Shown: one piece after another, positions 44,325 to 55,393 of the stretch | Position numbering within the stretch: the first letter of the stretch is position 1 | How the letters are laid out: every line of letters starts with the position of its first letter | DNA from: Spongilla lacustris | Taxonomy: Eukaryota > Porifera > Demospongiae > Spongillida > Spongillidae | NCBI GenBank assembly: GCA_949361645.1 | Contig: OX442425.1 | Location: 6,947,622-7,011,621, forward strand | Length of the DNA stretch: 64,000 bases | Reading direction: 5' to 3' | Translations under genes and position numbers: made by a program | Notes under the pieces: model-generated | What the model saw: only the letters and a program-made list of their open reading frames with translations | The model's database searches: none | What the model was told of the DNA's origin: nothing

Positions 44325-46472
44325 GGTCACCTCTGCAGTATATATCATACTTCTGTGTCATTAAGGGTCATCTCTGTACACCTTATGTATGTGTCGTTAA
44401 GGGGTCACCTGTACACCTTACATCTGGGTGGTTAAGAGTCATCTCTGTACACCTTATGTATGTGTCGTTAAGGGGTCACCTGTACACCTTATGTATGTGT
44501 CGTTAAGGGGTCACCTGTACACCTTACGTCTGTGTGGTTAAGAGTCATCTCTGTACACCTTATGTATGTGTCGTTAAGGGGTCACCTGTACACCTTACAT
44601 CTGTGTGGTTAAGAGTCATCTCTGTACACCTTACGTATGTGTCGTTAAGGGGTCACCTGTACACTTTACATCTGTGTTGTTAAGAGTTATCTCTGTACAC
44701 CTTATGTATGTGTCGTTAAGGGGTCACCTGTACACCGTATGTCTCTGTCGTTAAGAGTCATCTCTGTATACCTTATGTATGTGTCGTTAAGGGGTCACCT
44801 GTACACCGTACGTCTCTGTCGTTAAGAGTCATCTCTGTATACCTTATGTATGTGTCGTTAAGGGGTCACCTGTACACCGTACGTCTGTGTGATTAAGAGT
44901 CATCTCTGTACACCTTATGTATGTGTCGTTAAAGAGTCACCTGTGCACTTTACATCTGTGTCATTAAGAGTCATCTCTATACACCTTATGTATGTGTCGT
45001 TAAGGGGTCACCTGTACACCGTACGTCTCTGTCGTTAAGAGTCATCTCTGTACGCCTTATGTATGTGTCATTAAGGGGTCACCTGTACACCGTACGTCTG
45101 TGTGGTTAAGAGTCATCTCTGTACACCTTATGTATGTGTCGTTAAAGAGTCACCTGTGCACTTTACATCTGTGTCATTAAGAGTCATCTCTATACACCTT
45201 ATGTATGTGTCGTTAAGGGGTCACCTGTACACCGTATGTCTGTGTGGTTAAGAGTCATCTCTGTACACCTTATGTATGTGTCGTTAAGGGGTCACCTGTA
45301 CACCGTACGTCTGTGTGGTTAAGATTCATCTCTGTATGTGTTGTTAAAGAGTCACCTGTGCACATTACATCTGTGTGGTTAAGAGTCATCTCTGTACACC
45401 TTATGTATGTGTCATTAAGGGGTCACCTGTACACCTTTCATCTGTGTGGTTAAGAGTCATCTCTGTATACCTTATGTATGTGTCGTTAAGGGGTCACCTG
45501 TACACCGTACGTCTCTGTCGTTAAGAGTCATCTCTGTACACCTTATGTATGTGTCGTTAAGGGGTCGCCTGTACACCGTACGTCTCTGTCATTAAGAGAC
45601 ATCTCTGTACACCTTATGTATGTGTCGTTAAGGGGTCACCTGTACACCTTACATCTGTGTGGTTAAGAGTCATCTCTGTATACCTTATGTATGTGTCGTT
45701 AAGGGGTCACCTGTACACCGTACGTCTGTGTGGTTAAGAGTCATTTCTGTACACCTTTTGTATGTGTCGTTAAGGGGTCACCTGTACACCGTACATCTCT
45801 GTCGTTAAGAGTCATCTCTGTACACCTTATGTATGTGTCGTTAGGGGGTCACCTGTACACCTTACGTCTGTGTGGTTAAGAGTCATCTCTGTACGCCTTA
45901 TGTATGTGTCGTTAAGGGGTCACCTGTACACCGTACGTCTGTGTGGTTAAGAGTCATCTCTGTACACCTTATGTATGTGTCGTCAAAGAGTCACCTGTGC
46001 ACTTTACATCTGTGTCATTAAGAGTCATCTCTATACACCTTATGTATGTGTCGTTAAGGGGTCACCTGTACACCGTACGTCTGTGTGGTTAAGAGTCATC
46101 TCTGTACACCTTATGTATGTGTCGTTAAGGGGTCACCTGTACACCGTACGTCTGTGTGGTTAAGATTCATCTCTGTATGTGTTGTTAAAGAGTCACCTGT
46201 GCACCTTACATCTGTGTGGTTAAGAGTCATCTCAGTACACCTTATGTATGTGTTGTTAAACAGTCACCTGTGCACCTAACATCTGTGTCGTTAAGAGTCA
46301 TCTCTGTACACCTTATGTATGTATCGTTAAGGGGTCACCTGTACACCGTACATCTGTATAGTTAAGAGTCATCTCTGTACACCTTATGTATGTGTCGTTA
46401 AGGGGTCACCTGTACACTGTACATCTGTGTAGTTAAGAGTCATCTCCTTACACCTTATGTATGTGTCGTTAA
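44325..46472. repeat. About 72-bp tandem array in the transposon
   Basis: About thirty units made of two related halves: GGGTCACCTGTACACCGTACGT with CTGTGTGGTTAAGAG, and TCATCTCTGTACACCTTATG with TATGTGTCGTTAAG. The halves resemble each other, which shows that a shorter ancestral unit was doubled before the array expanded. Confidence 0.9.
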
Positions 46473-46476
46473 GCCC

Positions 46477-48291
46477 CCATGGCCCTATTTCCCACTACCT
46501 ATCCTCCTTTACTGCAATTTGTATTCTTTACTGCAAGTTGTATCTGAGGCCCAGGCCATTCCTTACTCTATAGTACTCTCAGTCTCCACACGACCAGCCC
46601 TCCCACCCACCCCTAAACACCCCTCTTACATATGGTGTAATCAGACTGCCAACAGGCCGGAGATCTGCCAGCTGCCACATTACCAGGATTGAATGGGGTC
46701 ATCACAAAAGTAGACCCCAGCATGTGGAGTGGAACATTGAACTGGAGCCGGCCCCAAACACTGGGGCCAGCCACAATGGCCCCGTATCCTAGCCCCACAC
46801 AGTACTAACACCAGCTCCTCACTGCAAATGCAAATGAAGCCACTACCTGTGAAACCATTAACCCCCACACTACAAGAGGACTTAATGGTAGGGGAACCAT
46901 CAACTACAAGTGGAGCTACCAGCTCGCATTGGACAAATGGAATACCACCACTGAAGCAGCCTCCATTTGTAGAGTGTACATACGTGCCTAGGTTTGTCTC
47001 TTCACACATTTTGTGTTGTAAATCTGAACTACTGTACATGTAGACATGTACATGTACAGAGTAAAATTTTATCTGTGTGGATGCTGTTAGTGGTGAATAT
47101 AGTTACCTGCCCTATCGGTACTGATTGCGGTGGGTCTGCACCCGTGGTTGGTTTATATAGACAACAGAGGGCGTTTTGCCTACTGTACGCGAGTAGCAAA
47201 ACACGTAGATCTAAGTGCCGTTTTGAATGTCACATAAATTGCACGCACAGTCACAGCTACAATGTGGCACGATGAAGACATCAGAATTCATGACCACACA
47301 AGTGAAGTTAGCAGATCCTAAACTGTCAGAGATGTCAACAGATCTAGACATTACCAGTGTAACCCAGTTTCACCTGTGCCCCACGGCCGCTATATACACT
47401 AGCACATACATTTTAGCAGATATACAACAGCCTAGGGCTAGCTATAGGTATATGCAAGTACGTAGTTGATGGCTAACTCCACTTGTGTGGTAATGAATTC
47501 TGATGTTTTCATCGTGCCACATTGTACATTGTAGCTGTGACTGTGCATGCAATTTATGTGACATTCAAAACGGCACTTACGTACTCGTACAGTACAGTAG
47601 TTCCCAGTAGGGCAAAACGCCCTCTGTTGTCTATATAAACCAACCACGGGTGCAGACCCACCGCAATCAGTACCGATAGGGCAGGTAACTATATTCACCA
47701 CTAAATGCATCCACACCAGATAAAATTTACTCTGTACATGTACATGTCTACAGTAGTTCAGATTTACAACTCAAAATGTGTGAAGAGACAAACGTAGGCA
47801 CGTATGTACACTCTACAAATGGAGGCTGCTTCAGTCCATGGTGGTTCCATTTGTCCATTGCAAGCTGGTAGCTCCACTTGTAGTTGATGGTTTCCCTACC
47901 ATTAAGTCCTCTTGTAGTGTGGGGGTTAATGGTTTCACAGGTAGTGGCTTCATTTGCATTTGCAGTGAGGAGCTGGTGTTAGTACTGTGTGGGGCTAGGA
48001 TAGGGGGGCCATTGTGGCTGGCCCCAGTGTTTGGGGCCGGCTCCAGTTCAATGTTCCACTCCACATGCTGGGGTCTACTTTTGTGATGACCCCATTCAAT
48101 CCTGGTAATGTGGCAGCTGGCAGATCTCCGGCCTGTTGGCAGTCTGATTACACATATGTAAGAGGGGTGTTTAGGGGTGGGTGGGAGGGCTGGTTGTGTG
48201 GAGACTGAGAGTGCTATAGAGTAAGGAATGGCCTGGGCCTCGGATACAACTTGCAGTAGAGGAGGATAGGTAGTGGGAGATAGGGCCATGG
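46477..48291. repeat. Large inverted repeat (arms about 830 bp) in the transposon
   Basis: Left arm 46477-47311 (CCATGGCCCTATTTCCCACT...) and right arm 47471-48291 (...GGAGATAGGGCCATGG) are near-identical inverted copies around a 160-base unique spacer. Both arms carry VNIVTCPIGTDCGGSAP-type frames that are mirror copies and not genes. It may be a nested foldback element. Confidence 0.9.
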
Positions 48292-48495
48292 TGGCGAATG
48301 CGGCATGCCCAGTGTGAGAGCTGCATTAATGTGGGAGCCCCCAATGACCCTGTAGGATTTTTTAGCACCTGGTTGCTCCCTTGCTGGCAGTCTACTGGTG
48401 CTAACTAGACATGTAGTGTGGGGCTATTAAGTTAACTTGCATTAATGGTTCTGTCCGCATGAAGTGAGGGAGCTGACCTGATTCGACCCTCGGCC

Positions 48496-51075
48496 ATTAC
48501 AGGGTGTAAATGGGACCAATGCATTGACCACACAACAGACACACATACAGAGTGTAAATGCGGGGATCATTCATTTGGCCCCACAACAGACACAAGCACA
48601 GGGTGTAAATGGGATCATGGATTTGAACACAAGTACAGGGTGTAAATCGCACCAAGGATTTGACCCCACAACAGACAAAAGTACAGGGTGTAAATGGGAC
48701 CATGGATTTGATCACAAGTAAAAGGGGTGTAAAGCAGACCATGGATTTGACCCACAACAGACACGAGTACTCAAGTACAGGATGGGACCATGGATTTGAT
48801 CACAAGTACAAGGTGTAAATCAGACCATGGATTAACACCACAACAGACAAAAGTACAGGTGTAAATGGGAGCATGAGTTTGACCCCACAACAGACACAAA
48901 TACAGGGTGTAAATGGGACCATGGATTTGATCATAAGTACAGACTGGGTATAAATGGGACCATGGATTTGATCACAAGTACAAGGTGTAAATCGGACCAT
49001 GAATTTGATCACAAGTACAGTGTGTAAATGAGACCATGGATTTGATCACAAGTACAGGGTGTAAATGGAACCATGGTTCTGACCCCACAACAGACACAAG
49101 AACAAGGTGTAAATGGGACCATGAATTTGACCCCACAACAGACACACGTAAAGGGTGTAAATGGGACCATAGTTTTGACCCTAAAACATATTAAAGTACA
49201 GGGTGTAAATAGAACCATGGATTTGACCCCACAGCATACACAAGTACAGGGTGTAAATGGGACCATGTATTTGATCTTAAAACAGACTCAAGTACAGGGT
49301 GTAAATGGGAGCATGAGTTTGACCCACAACAGACACAAGTACAGGGTGTAAATGGGACCAATGAATTTACCCCACAACAGACACAAGTACAGAGTGCAAA
49401 TGGGACCATGGATTTGATCAAAAGTACAGGGAGTAAATCGGACCATGGATTTGACCCCACAACAGACAAAAGTACAGGGTGTAAATGGGACCAATGAATT
49501 GACCCTAAATAAACTCAAGTACAGGGTGTAAATGGGACCATAGGTTTGACCCTAAAACAGACTCAAGTACAGGGTGTAAATGGGACCATAGGTTTGACCC
49601 TAAAACAGACTCAAGTACAGGGTGTAAATGGGAGCATGAGTTTGACCCACAACAGACAAAGTAAAGGGTGTAAATGGGACCATGGATTTCATCACAAGTA
49701 CAGGGTGTAAATGAGACCATGGATTTGACCCCACAGCATACTCAAGTACAGGGTGTAAATGGGATCATGGATTTACCCCACAACAGACACAAGTACAGGT
49801 ATAAATGGGACCATAGATTTGACCATAAACAGACTCAAGTACAGGGTGTTAATGAGACCATGGATTTGACCCCACAACAGACACAAGTACAGGGTGTAAA
49901 TGGAACCATGGATTTGACCCCACAACAGACACAAGTACAATTGGGTGTAAATGGGACCATGGATTTGATCCCACAACAGACACATACAACATGTATATCC
50001 CACAATAGACATAACAAGTACAGGGTGTAAAGGGGACCATGGATTTGACCCCACAACAGACACAAGTACAGGGTGTAAATGGGACCATGGATTTCATCAC
50101 AAGTGCAGGGTGTAAATCAGACCATGGATTTGACCCCACAACAGACAAAAGTATAGGTCTAAATGGGAGTATGAGTTTGACCCCACAACAGACAAAAGTA
50201 CAAGGGTGTAAATGGGACCATGCATTTGACCCCACAACAGACAGAAGTACAGGGTTAAATGGGACCATGGATTAGATCTCACAACAGACACAAGTACAGT
50301 GTGTAAATGGGACCAAGGATTTGATCACACGTACAGGGTGTAAATCGGACCATGGATTTGATCACAAGTACAGGGTGTAAATCGGACCATGGATTTGATC
50401 ACAAGTACAGGGTGTAAATCGGACCACGAATTTGAACCCACAACAGACACAAGTACAGGGTGTAAATGTGACCATGGATTTGATCACAGGTACAGGGTGT
50501 AAATGGGACCATGGATTTGACTCCGCAACAGACAAAAGTACTGGGTGTAAATGGGACCAATGAATTGACGCTAAACAGACTCAAGTACAGGGTGTAAATG
50601 GAACCATAGATTTGACCCTAAAACAGACTCAAGTACAGGGTGTAAATGGGACTATGGATTTGACCCCACAACAGACACAAGTACAGGGTGTAAATGGGAG
50701 CATGGATTTGACCCCACAATTGACACAAGTACAGGGTGTAAATGGGACCATAGATTTGAGCCTAAACAGACTCAAGTACAGTGTGTAAATGTGATCATGC
50801 ATTTGACCCCACAACAGACACAAGTACAGGACCATGGATTTGACCCCACAATAGTGTGTAAATGGGACCATGCATTTGACCCTAAACAGACACAAGTACA
50901 GGGTGTAAATGGGACCATGGATTTGACCCCAAGTACAGGTTGTACATATAAATGGACCATGGATTTGATCCCACAACAGAGGATGTAAATGGACCATGGA
51001 TTTGATCCCACAACAGAGGATGTAAAGGGGACCATGGATTTTATCCCACAACAGACACAAGTGCAGGATGTAAAT
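48496..51075. repeat. About 47-bp tandem array in the transposon
   Basis: More than fifty imperfect units of TACAGGGTGTAAATGGGACC, ATGGATTTGACCCCACAACA, GACACAAG. Single-unit deletions and base changes keep many frames open for 60-140 codons on both strands; these are not genes. Confidence 0.95.
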
Positions 51076-51117
51076 GGCACGACCGTTGTCACTGTACTAG
51101 CATAGATCTAGTAACCT

Positions 51118-51205
51118 TTCTCACGATCGTCGTATTCGCACCGCTCGAACTTCACGATCGCCGATTGAAACTCTTATGACCTTGTCTTCAGTTGACGGCG
51201 CCATA
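51118..51205 (-). other. Mirror-image start codon cassette at the right transposon end
   Basis: Reading inward from the right repeat on the minus strand there is TTCGTTATCTTCTGCGTA... and then ATGGCGCCGTCAACTGAAGA, closely similar to the left-end TTCGTTATCTTCTGTGTA...ATGGCGACAACTGACGACGA. The frame MAPSTEDKVIRVSIGDREVR ends after 27 codons. It looks like a diverged second copy of the promoter and start. Confidence 0.6.
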
Positions 51206-51331
51206 AAGTTTATGTACGCAGAAGATAACGAAATAGGGATCGAATAGTATAACAACTGCATGTGAGTCCGACCGGGAGATGGATTCACGTATCCAGCGCA
51301 GAGTAGGTGTGGCTCTAAGTTATCCAAGTGT

Positions 51332-51784
51332 CAGCCCACAGGAAGTAGTTGCATATTCATGTATTTGGTGCATGGAAGCGGGTCACGCACATACAACGGC
51401 GCGATTCGAGCGGGAAACTTGTAGCAACTTTGCGCCACTGTATCTCCGTAACAGATGACATAAAAATTAACGAACAGAACAAATCGATAGGTATACGACC
51501 TCTCTACCTACAAACCGAATTTGAAGCGATTTGATTACTCCTACAGAAAGTTATGGCAGGTTTGAACCCACAGGGGTATCGGACGTTGCAATACTGGCAC
51601 GGAGCAAGTGCAAGACCCCAAAATGTATTTTACCATAGGGAAATGGTGTAGTATGAAGTGTCGAAAATAAGAAATTGATAGCTTTAACCGTTCGGAAGAT
51701 ATAGCGATTCAAAAGAGAAGCATTTTTATAACATTATATATATATAAACGAAGGGCCATTTTCGTGGAAACTGTCCCATATATA
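51332..51784. repeat. Right terminal inverted repeat
   Basis: Inverted copy of 39635-40068, ending GGAAACTGTCCCATATA. Beyond it the plus-strand Gypsy-like integrase gene resumes. Confidence 0.9.
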
Positions 51785-51799
51785 TAAATGTATCACGTT

Positions 51800-52996
51800 T
51801 TTCCTTAAGGAAAGCAGTGCTGCCTATTGAAGTAGAGCACAACTCTGTCACCAGTTTCCTAACCCAAGATGATAGTAAAGAGCTAGAGACTGTACACAAA
51901 AAAATGACAGACATGAAGAAAGCAGCTTGTGAAAAAGCCAGAGATAACATTCTATCTGCACAACAACGGTACAAAAGGACTACGATAGGAAGCATTGCAA
52001 AGGCAATGTAAGTGCTTAGTTAGGCAACATATACATGTAATACTTTATTGCTGTGGGTGTATTTTACACACAATCAAAGCTGGATCACTGGTATCATTGA
52101 GACATTCACAACGTGATGGAAGGAAAGGAGGAAAGTTGCTGCAGTGGTGGCTTGGGCCTTACACAGTAAAAGAGTCAGTTGGCAAAGGGATGAATAAATT
52201 ACAGAATCCTGAAACAGGTAAAGTACTCAAAAAGGTAGTCAATGTGTGCAGACTAAAACAATGCTTTTCACAAGATTTCAAAGTGCCACATTTTTCAGAT
52301 ACATCAGTTTTTCAGACACATACCACAACTGAGGATAGCTCTATGTCAATTACACGTAGACCTGGTCACTGTTCCAAGAAGAGAATAGAAGGTTTAAGTT
52401 TAATGGATGACAATGGAAGTCTTGATGAGAAAGGGCCAGCACAGATGAGCTGTGACACTGATAAAGTAGATGGCATTATGCTACAAGGATCACTTGCTAG
52501 CTACACTCTATATCATGTAAATGCATGCAAAGATTTGTCCAACACCTTGCAACACAAAATTGCTTTGAACAGAGGCACAGTTGAGGAGATCTCAAGAAAT
52601 AAAGGCTTAGGAGATGGTGGCTTAAATGCCACAATTTATTATGACATTCTCGATATCAATGATTGCCAACAGTTGGGTTGCAATGGCCTAAAAAAGAGCA
52701 CATCATTTGTACAAGTTGGTGATGTTGGTTTTGTTAATAATGATGAGGGGCTAACTGCACTCACAGAAATTTATTCAACAACCATATGTGATAAATCTGA
52801 TGGTTTTGTTACAAGTACACCAAAAGTACAATCAGGATTCTTTGTAAGCTTTCATCTACCTCAAATGCATCAGTATGATATACAACCACCAACACTTCCT
52901 TGCCACACCTTACAACCCAAAGTGGAAATTAGCAGAAAGTCTTTCAACAGAAGGAAAAAGTTCCCATCCAGGTATATGTTAACAAACATGTTGTGA
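51800..52996 (+). pseudogene. Gypsy-like integrase, C-terminal half and linker
   Basis: The reading begins with KAVLPIEVEHN, the usual segment after the integrase catalytic Glu, and a coiled stretch (VHKKMTDMKKAACEKARDNI). A frame break follows near 52000. Then comes GRKGGKLLQWWLGPYTVKES with NPETGKVLKKVVNVCRLKQ, the chromodomain-like GPY/F module of Gypsy integrases. A further 230 residues up to 52996 are unfamiliar and probably a linker to the protease. No complete integrase can come from this locus. Confidence 0.8.
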
Positions 52997-52999
52997 ATA

Positions 53000-53400
53000 T
53001 TGAGACTGTTTTGTATGGTTGTAGGTGGCAATGATGACACTACTATCATCATTGATGACACCCAATCATGCAGCAAGGAGCAGTTATGGATACCTTCACT
53101 GGAGCTGTATAGTACAGATCATTATCCCTTATTGGGGGGTGAGTGGATCAATGATCGTTTAATTAATTCTGGTCAAAGGTTGCTGAAGGAAGCATATCCC
53201 TATACTGGTGGCCTTCAATCCACAAACTTTGGACAATTAATATTAGGTTATGAACCTGAGACCAATTTGTGAATTTGTTCAAGTGTTGCATGTAGCCTCA
53301 TCTCATTGGGTAACAATATCAACAATGGGATTTCCTTACTGAGGAGAAGTTAAAATGTTTGATAGTTTGATGCCCATGCAAAGACTTACCTAACAGAGCA
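53000..53400 (+). pseudogene. Ulp1/C48-type cysteine protease remnant
   Basis: LWIPSLELYSTDHYPLLGGE then WINDRLINSGQRLLKEAYP matches the W-(I/L)-N-D and Q-x-L-L-K blocks of Ulp1-like proteases found next to Gypsy-type integrases in invertebrates. After a one-base frame change near 53265 come the H-W block (HVASSHWVTIS), a TGA, and the Asp block (VKMFDSL). A frameshift and stops make it inactive. Confidence 0.75.
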
Positions 53401-53504
53401 CAGGAACAGATAGAGTGTATTCTTTGCACACATGAAAAAACCCTGCAAGTGAAGCTACGTCCAATACAGTGACAAGTAGGAACTTGTGAACACTATGCAA
53501 TGGA

Positions 53505-53790
53505 ATGTGCCCTACAGCAATGGTATATAATCAAAAGTCAATGCGTAAGCATCTCTTACAATGCTTGGTTAATGGCAAGACGACTGAATTCCCTGGAAGG
53601 AAGAGAAAACCAAGAACCAAAAAGTCGGCCGTAATTCCTGTTGATGTGTTTTGTAAGTGCAGACAACCTGAATATGGTGAAATGGCAGAATGTGATCATT
53701 GTCATGAATGGTTCCATAAGAAGTGTGAAAGCATTCCAGATACGGTTTGGCTACACAATTAAACATGGTATTGCAGTGAATGCTGCTCTC
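53505..53790 (+). pseudogene. PHD-finger fragment with a premature stop
   Basis: The frame reads MCPTAMVYNQKSMRKHLLQC, then GRKRKPRTKK, then the finger: VFCKCRQPEYGEMAECDHCH and EWFHKKCESIPDTVW. A TAA interrupts it before TWYCSECC, which carries the last two zinc ligands in the same frame. The Cys4-His-Cys3 pattern is otherwise complete. It is the usual third module after integrase and Ulp1-like protease in this element type. Confidence 0.8.
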
Positions 53791-54053
53791 ACTAGAACAT
53801 TGTGTTTGTAATGATGACTTGAATTCATTCCTAGCTCTCAACTTTTTTGTTCATTTAATCGCTTTTTGACATCAGATATCTGCTGTACATGTACATGACT
53901 GATGTATTTGTACTAGAGATAAATTTCCATTCATTGATACCAGGATGCTTTGAACGTTTTTGCTCAGCTTTTATGTACATACGTACAAATCATTTCTATT
54001 CAACTTGCGTGGTGTAAGTGAAGTGATATCGACTAATTGCGCAAAATTTATCA

Positions 54054-54330
54054 ACGGGGACATTTCTACCGGGGGGGGGGGGGGGGACATTTTCTCCAGG
54101 CACCATCAGAGGGGACATTTCTACCAGGGGGGGGGGGGGGGGGGGGGACATTTTCTCCTAGGCAAAAATGTCCCCCTGGACATTCTTTCCTAGGAACCGC
54201 TGTCCAAGGGGACAGCGGTACCTAGGAAAAATTGTTCGGGGAACAGCCATTCATAGGAAAAAATGTCTGGGGGACAGTGGAAGTGGGGGGGGGGGGGGGG
54301 GGGGGACAGAATTTCCTACGACACCAGGTC
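54054..54330. repeat. G-run hairpin repeat (copy 3 of 3)
   Basis: Four long G runs separated by GGGGACATTTTCTCCTAGG-like blocks in both orientations, related to 421-560 and 38398-38540. Confidence 0.65.
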
Positions 54331-54545
54331 AAAAAAATTTATCCCTAGAACAAAAAGTTTCTGAAACTTTCTGTCCCTCTCTAAAACTTTTTGTCCACTG
54401 TTACAATGTCACCACTGTTAAAAACAGATAACGCCGGTACACACATGAGATATCGATACATACTGCTAGCTTGTGATGATACATAATTAAAACATTCCAT
54501 GCTCATACACAAATGATTTATTGGCTCAGTATTGAAACTAGTGAT

Positions 54546-55020
54546 TCAAATTGCATAAACACATTTAACCATCATCAAAACTGATTCACATCCTTTTAAC
54601 CATTTCAAAGTGGTTGAAATCATTAGTGATTCATTGTAATGGATGTCTGCTTCTATTTCACAATTATGAATCGTATGTATTTGCCATTTGTTAATTTTTC
54701 CACAAGGTCCATAGACATAGATTGTGGTTTGAAGTAATAATACTGAAACAATGATTTCAATTTCAGTAGCCCATGTACCCAGTAACTGCATCTTTGACTG
54801 TTCTATGTAAGTATCCATTCTGAACGATGTGGAATTTTGATTGTACCCAATAATGTGCCAAATCTCTCAAGCATCGACAATAAGTGGCATTTATAGCCAC
54901 ATCATCTCCTGGAGTTGAAAGGTCATTCCGCACTTTGACAATGAGTAGTATCGCGGTAATTGAATTTGGCCATGAACCAATTTCTTTTCCTAGAATAGTC
55001 AAATCATTTGCTGAATACAT
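54546..55020 (-). pseudogene. OTU-type cysteine protease remnant
   Basis: The minus-strand frame has MDTYIEQSKMQLLGTWATEI then EIIVSVLLLQTTIYVYGPCG and KW. W-A-T-E-(V/I)-E-I followed by L-L-x-T-x-I-Y-V-Y is the hallmark of the C-terminal half of OTU proteases as found in animal transposon-linked genes. Upstream sequence (to 55020) only gives the N-terminal half in a frame interrupted by several stops. Probably a transposon passenger; not functional. Confidence 0.65.
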
Positions 55021-55143
55021 CGATTAAAAAAATTAATACAAGGAACAATACATGTATAATTTAGCCGTGCATACATCAGGCGCTAAGAAAGGTATGTAAT
55101 TTAGAGCACAATAATCATTAATTAATCTAAAAGGGTGCATGGA

Positions 55144-55215
55144 ACTGTGATAGTCGGCAAGTCTGCCTTCGTCAGCCTCGAGGCTGACGAAGGCAGACTT
55201 GCCGACTATCACAGT
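55144..55215. repeat. Perfect 72-bp palindrome without spacer
   Basis: ACTGTGATAGTCGGCAAGTC continues to a centre at CCTC|GAGG (55179/55180) and is then mirrored base for base to GACTATCACAGT. No mismatch was seen. It lies between the OTU remnant and the 3' end of the CRD gene. Confidence 0.95.
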
Positions 55216-55393
55216 ATACAGATCAATCTTGATCAGATAAACCTCTTGGATTTTTAAATAATTGATTGTAATTGTCATGCCCGGCATTTATAAATTATAA
55301 TCAAGAAATCATATGAATGGATGACCTTCAGTGACAAATAAATACAAGTACTGCTGATCAGTGAATTTGTGCATGGGCAAGGATTTGTAGTGG

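Larger units (their letters stand above)
39635..51784 (+). mobile_element. 12.15-kb DNA transposon with long inverted repeats
   Basis: The outer ends TATATGGGACAGTTTCCACG (39635) and its complement (to 51784) begin inverted repeats that stay alignable for about 430 bases, and more loosely for about 600. One long gene (40279-42873) lies near the left end. The rest is filled with a short duplication of that gene's 3' end, tandem arrays and a large inner inverted repeat. It sits inside a Gypsy-like integrase gene whose halves flank it. The flanks are AT-only, so the target duplication cannot be read. Confidence 0.85.

Noticed and set aside
46680..48289. Mirror frames with CPIGTDCGGSAPVVG on both sides
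   Set aside because: They are the two arms of one inverted repeat; no start, domain or splice context supports a gene.
48496..51075. CRISPR-like repeats with spacers
   Set aside because: Period and sequence are continuous and imperfect; there are no distinct spacers.
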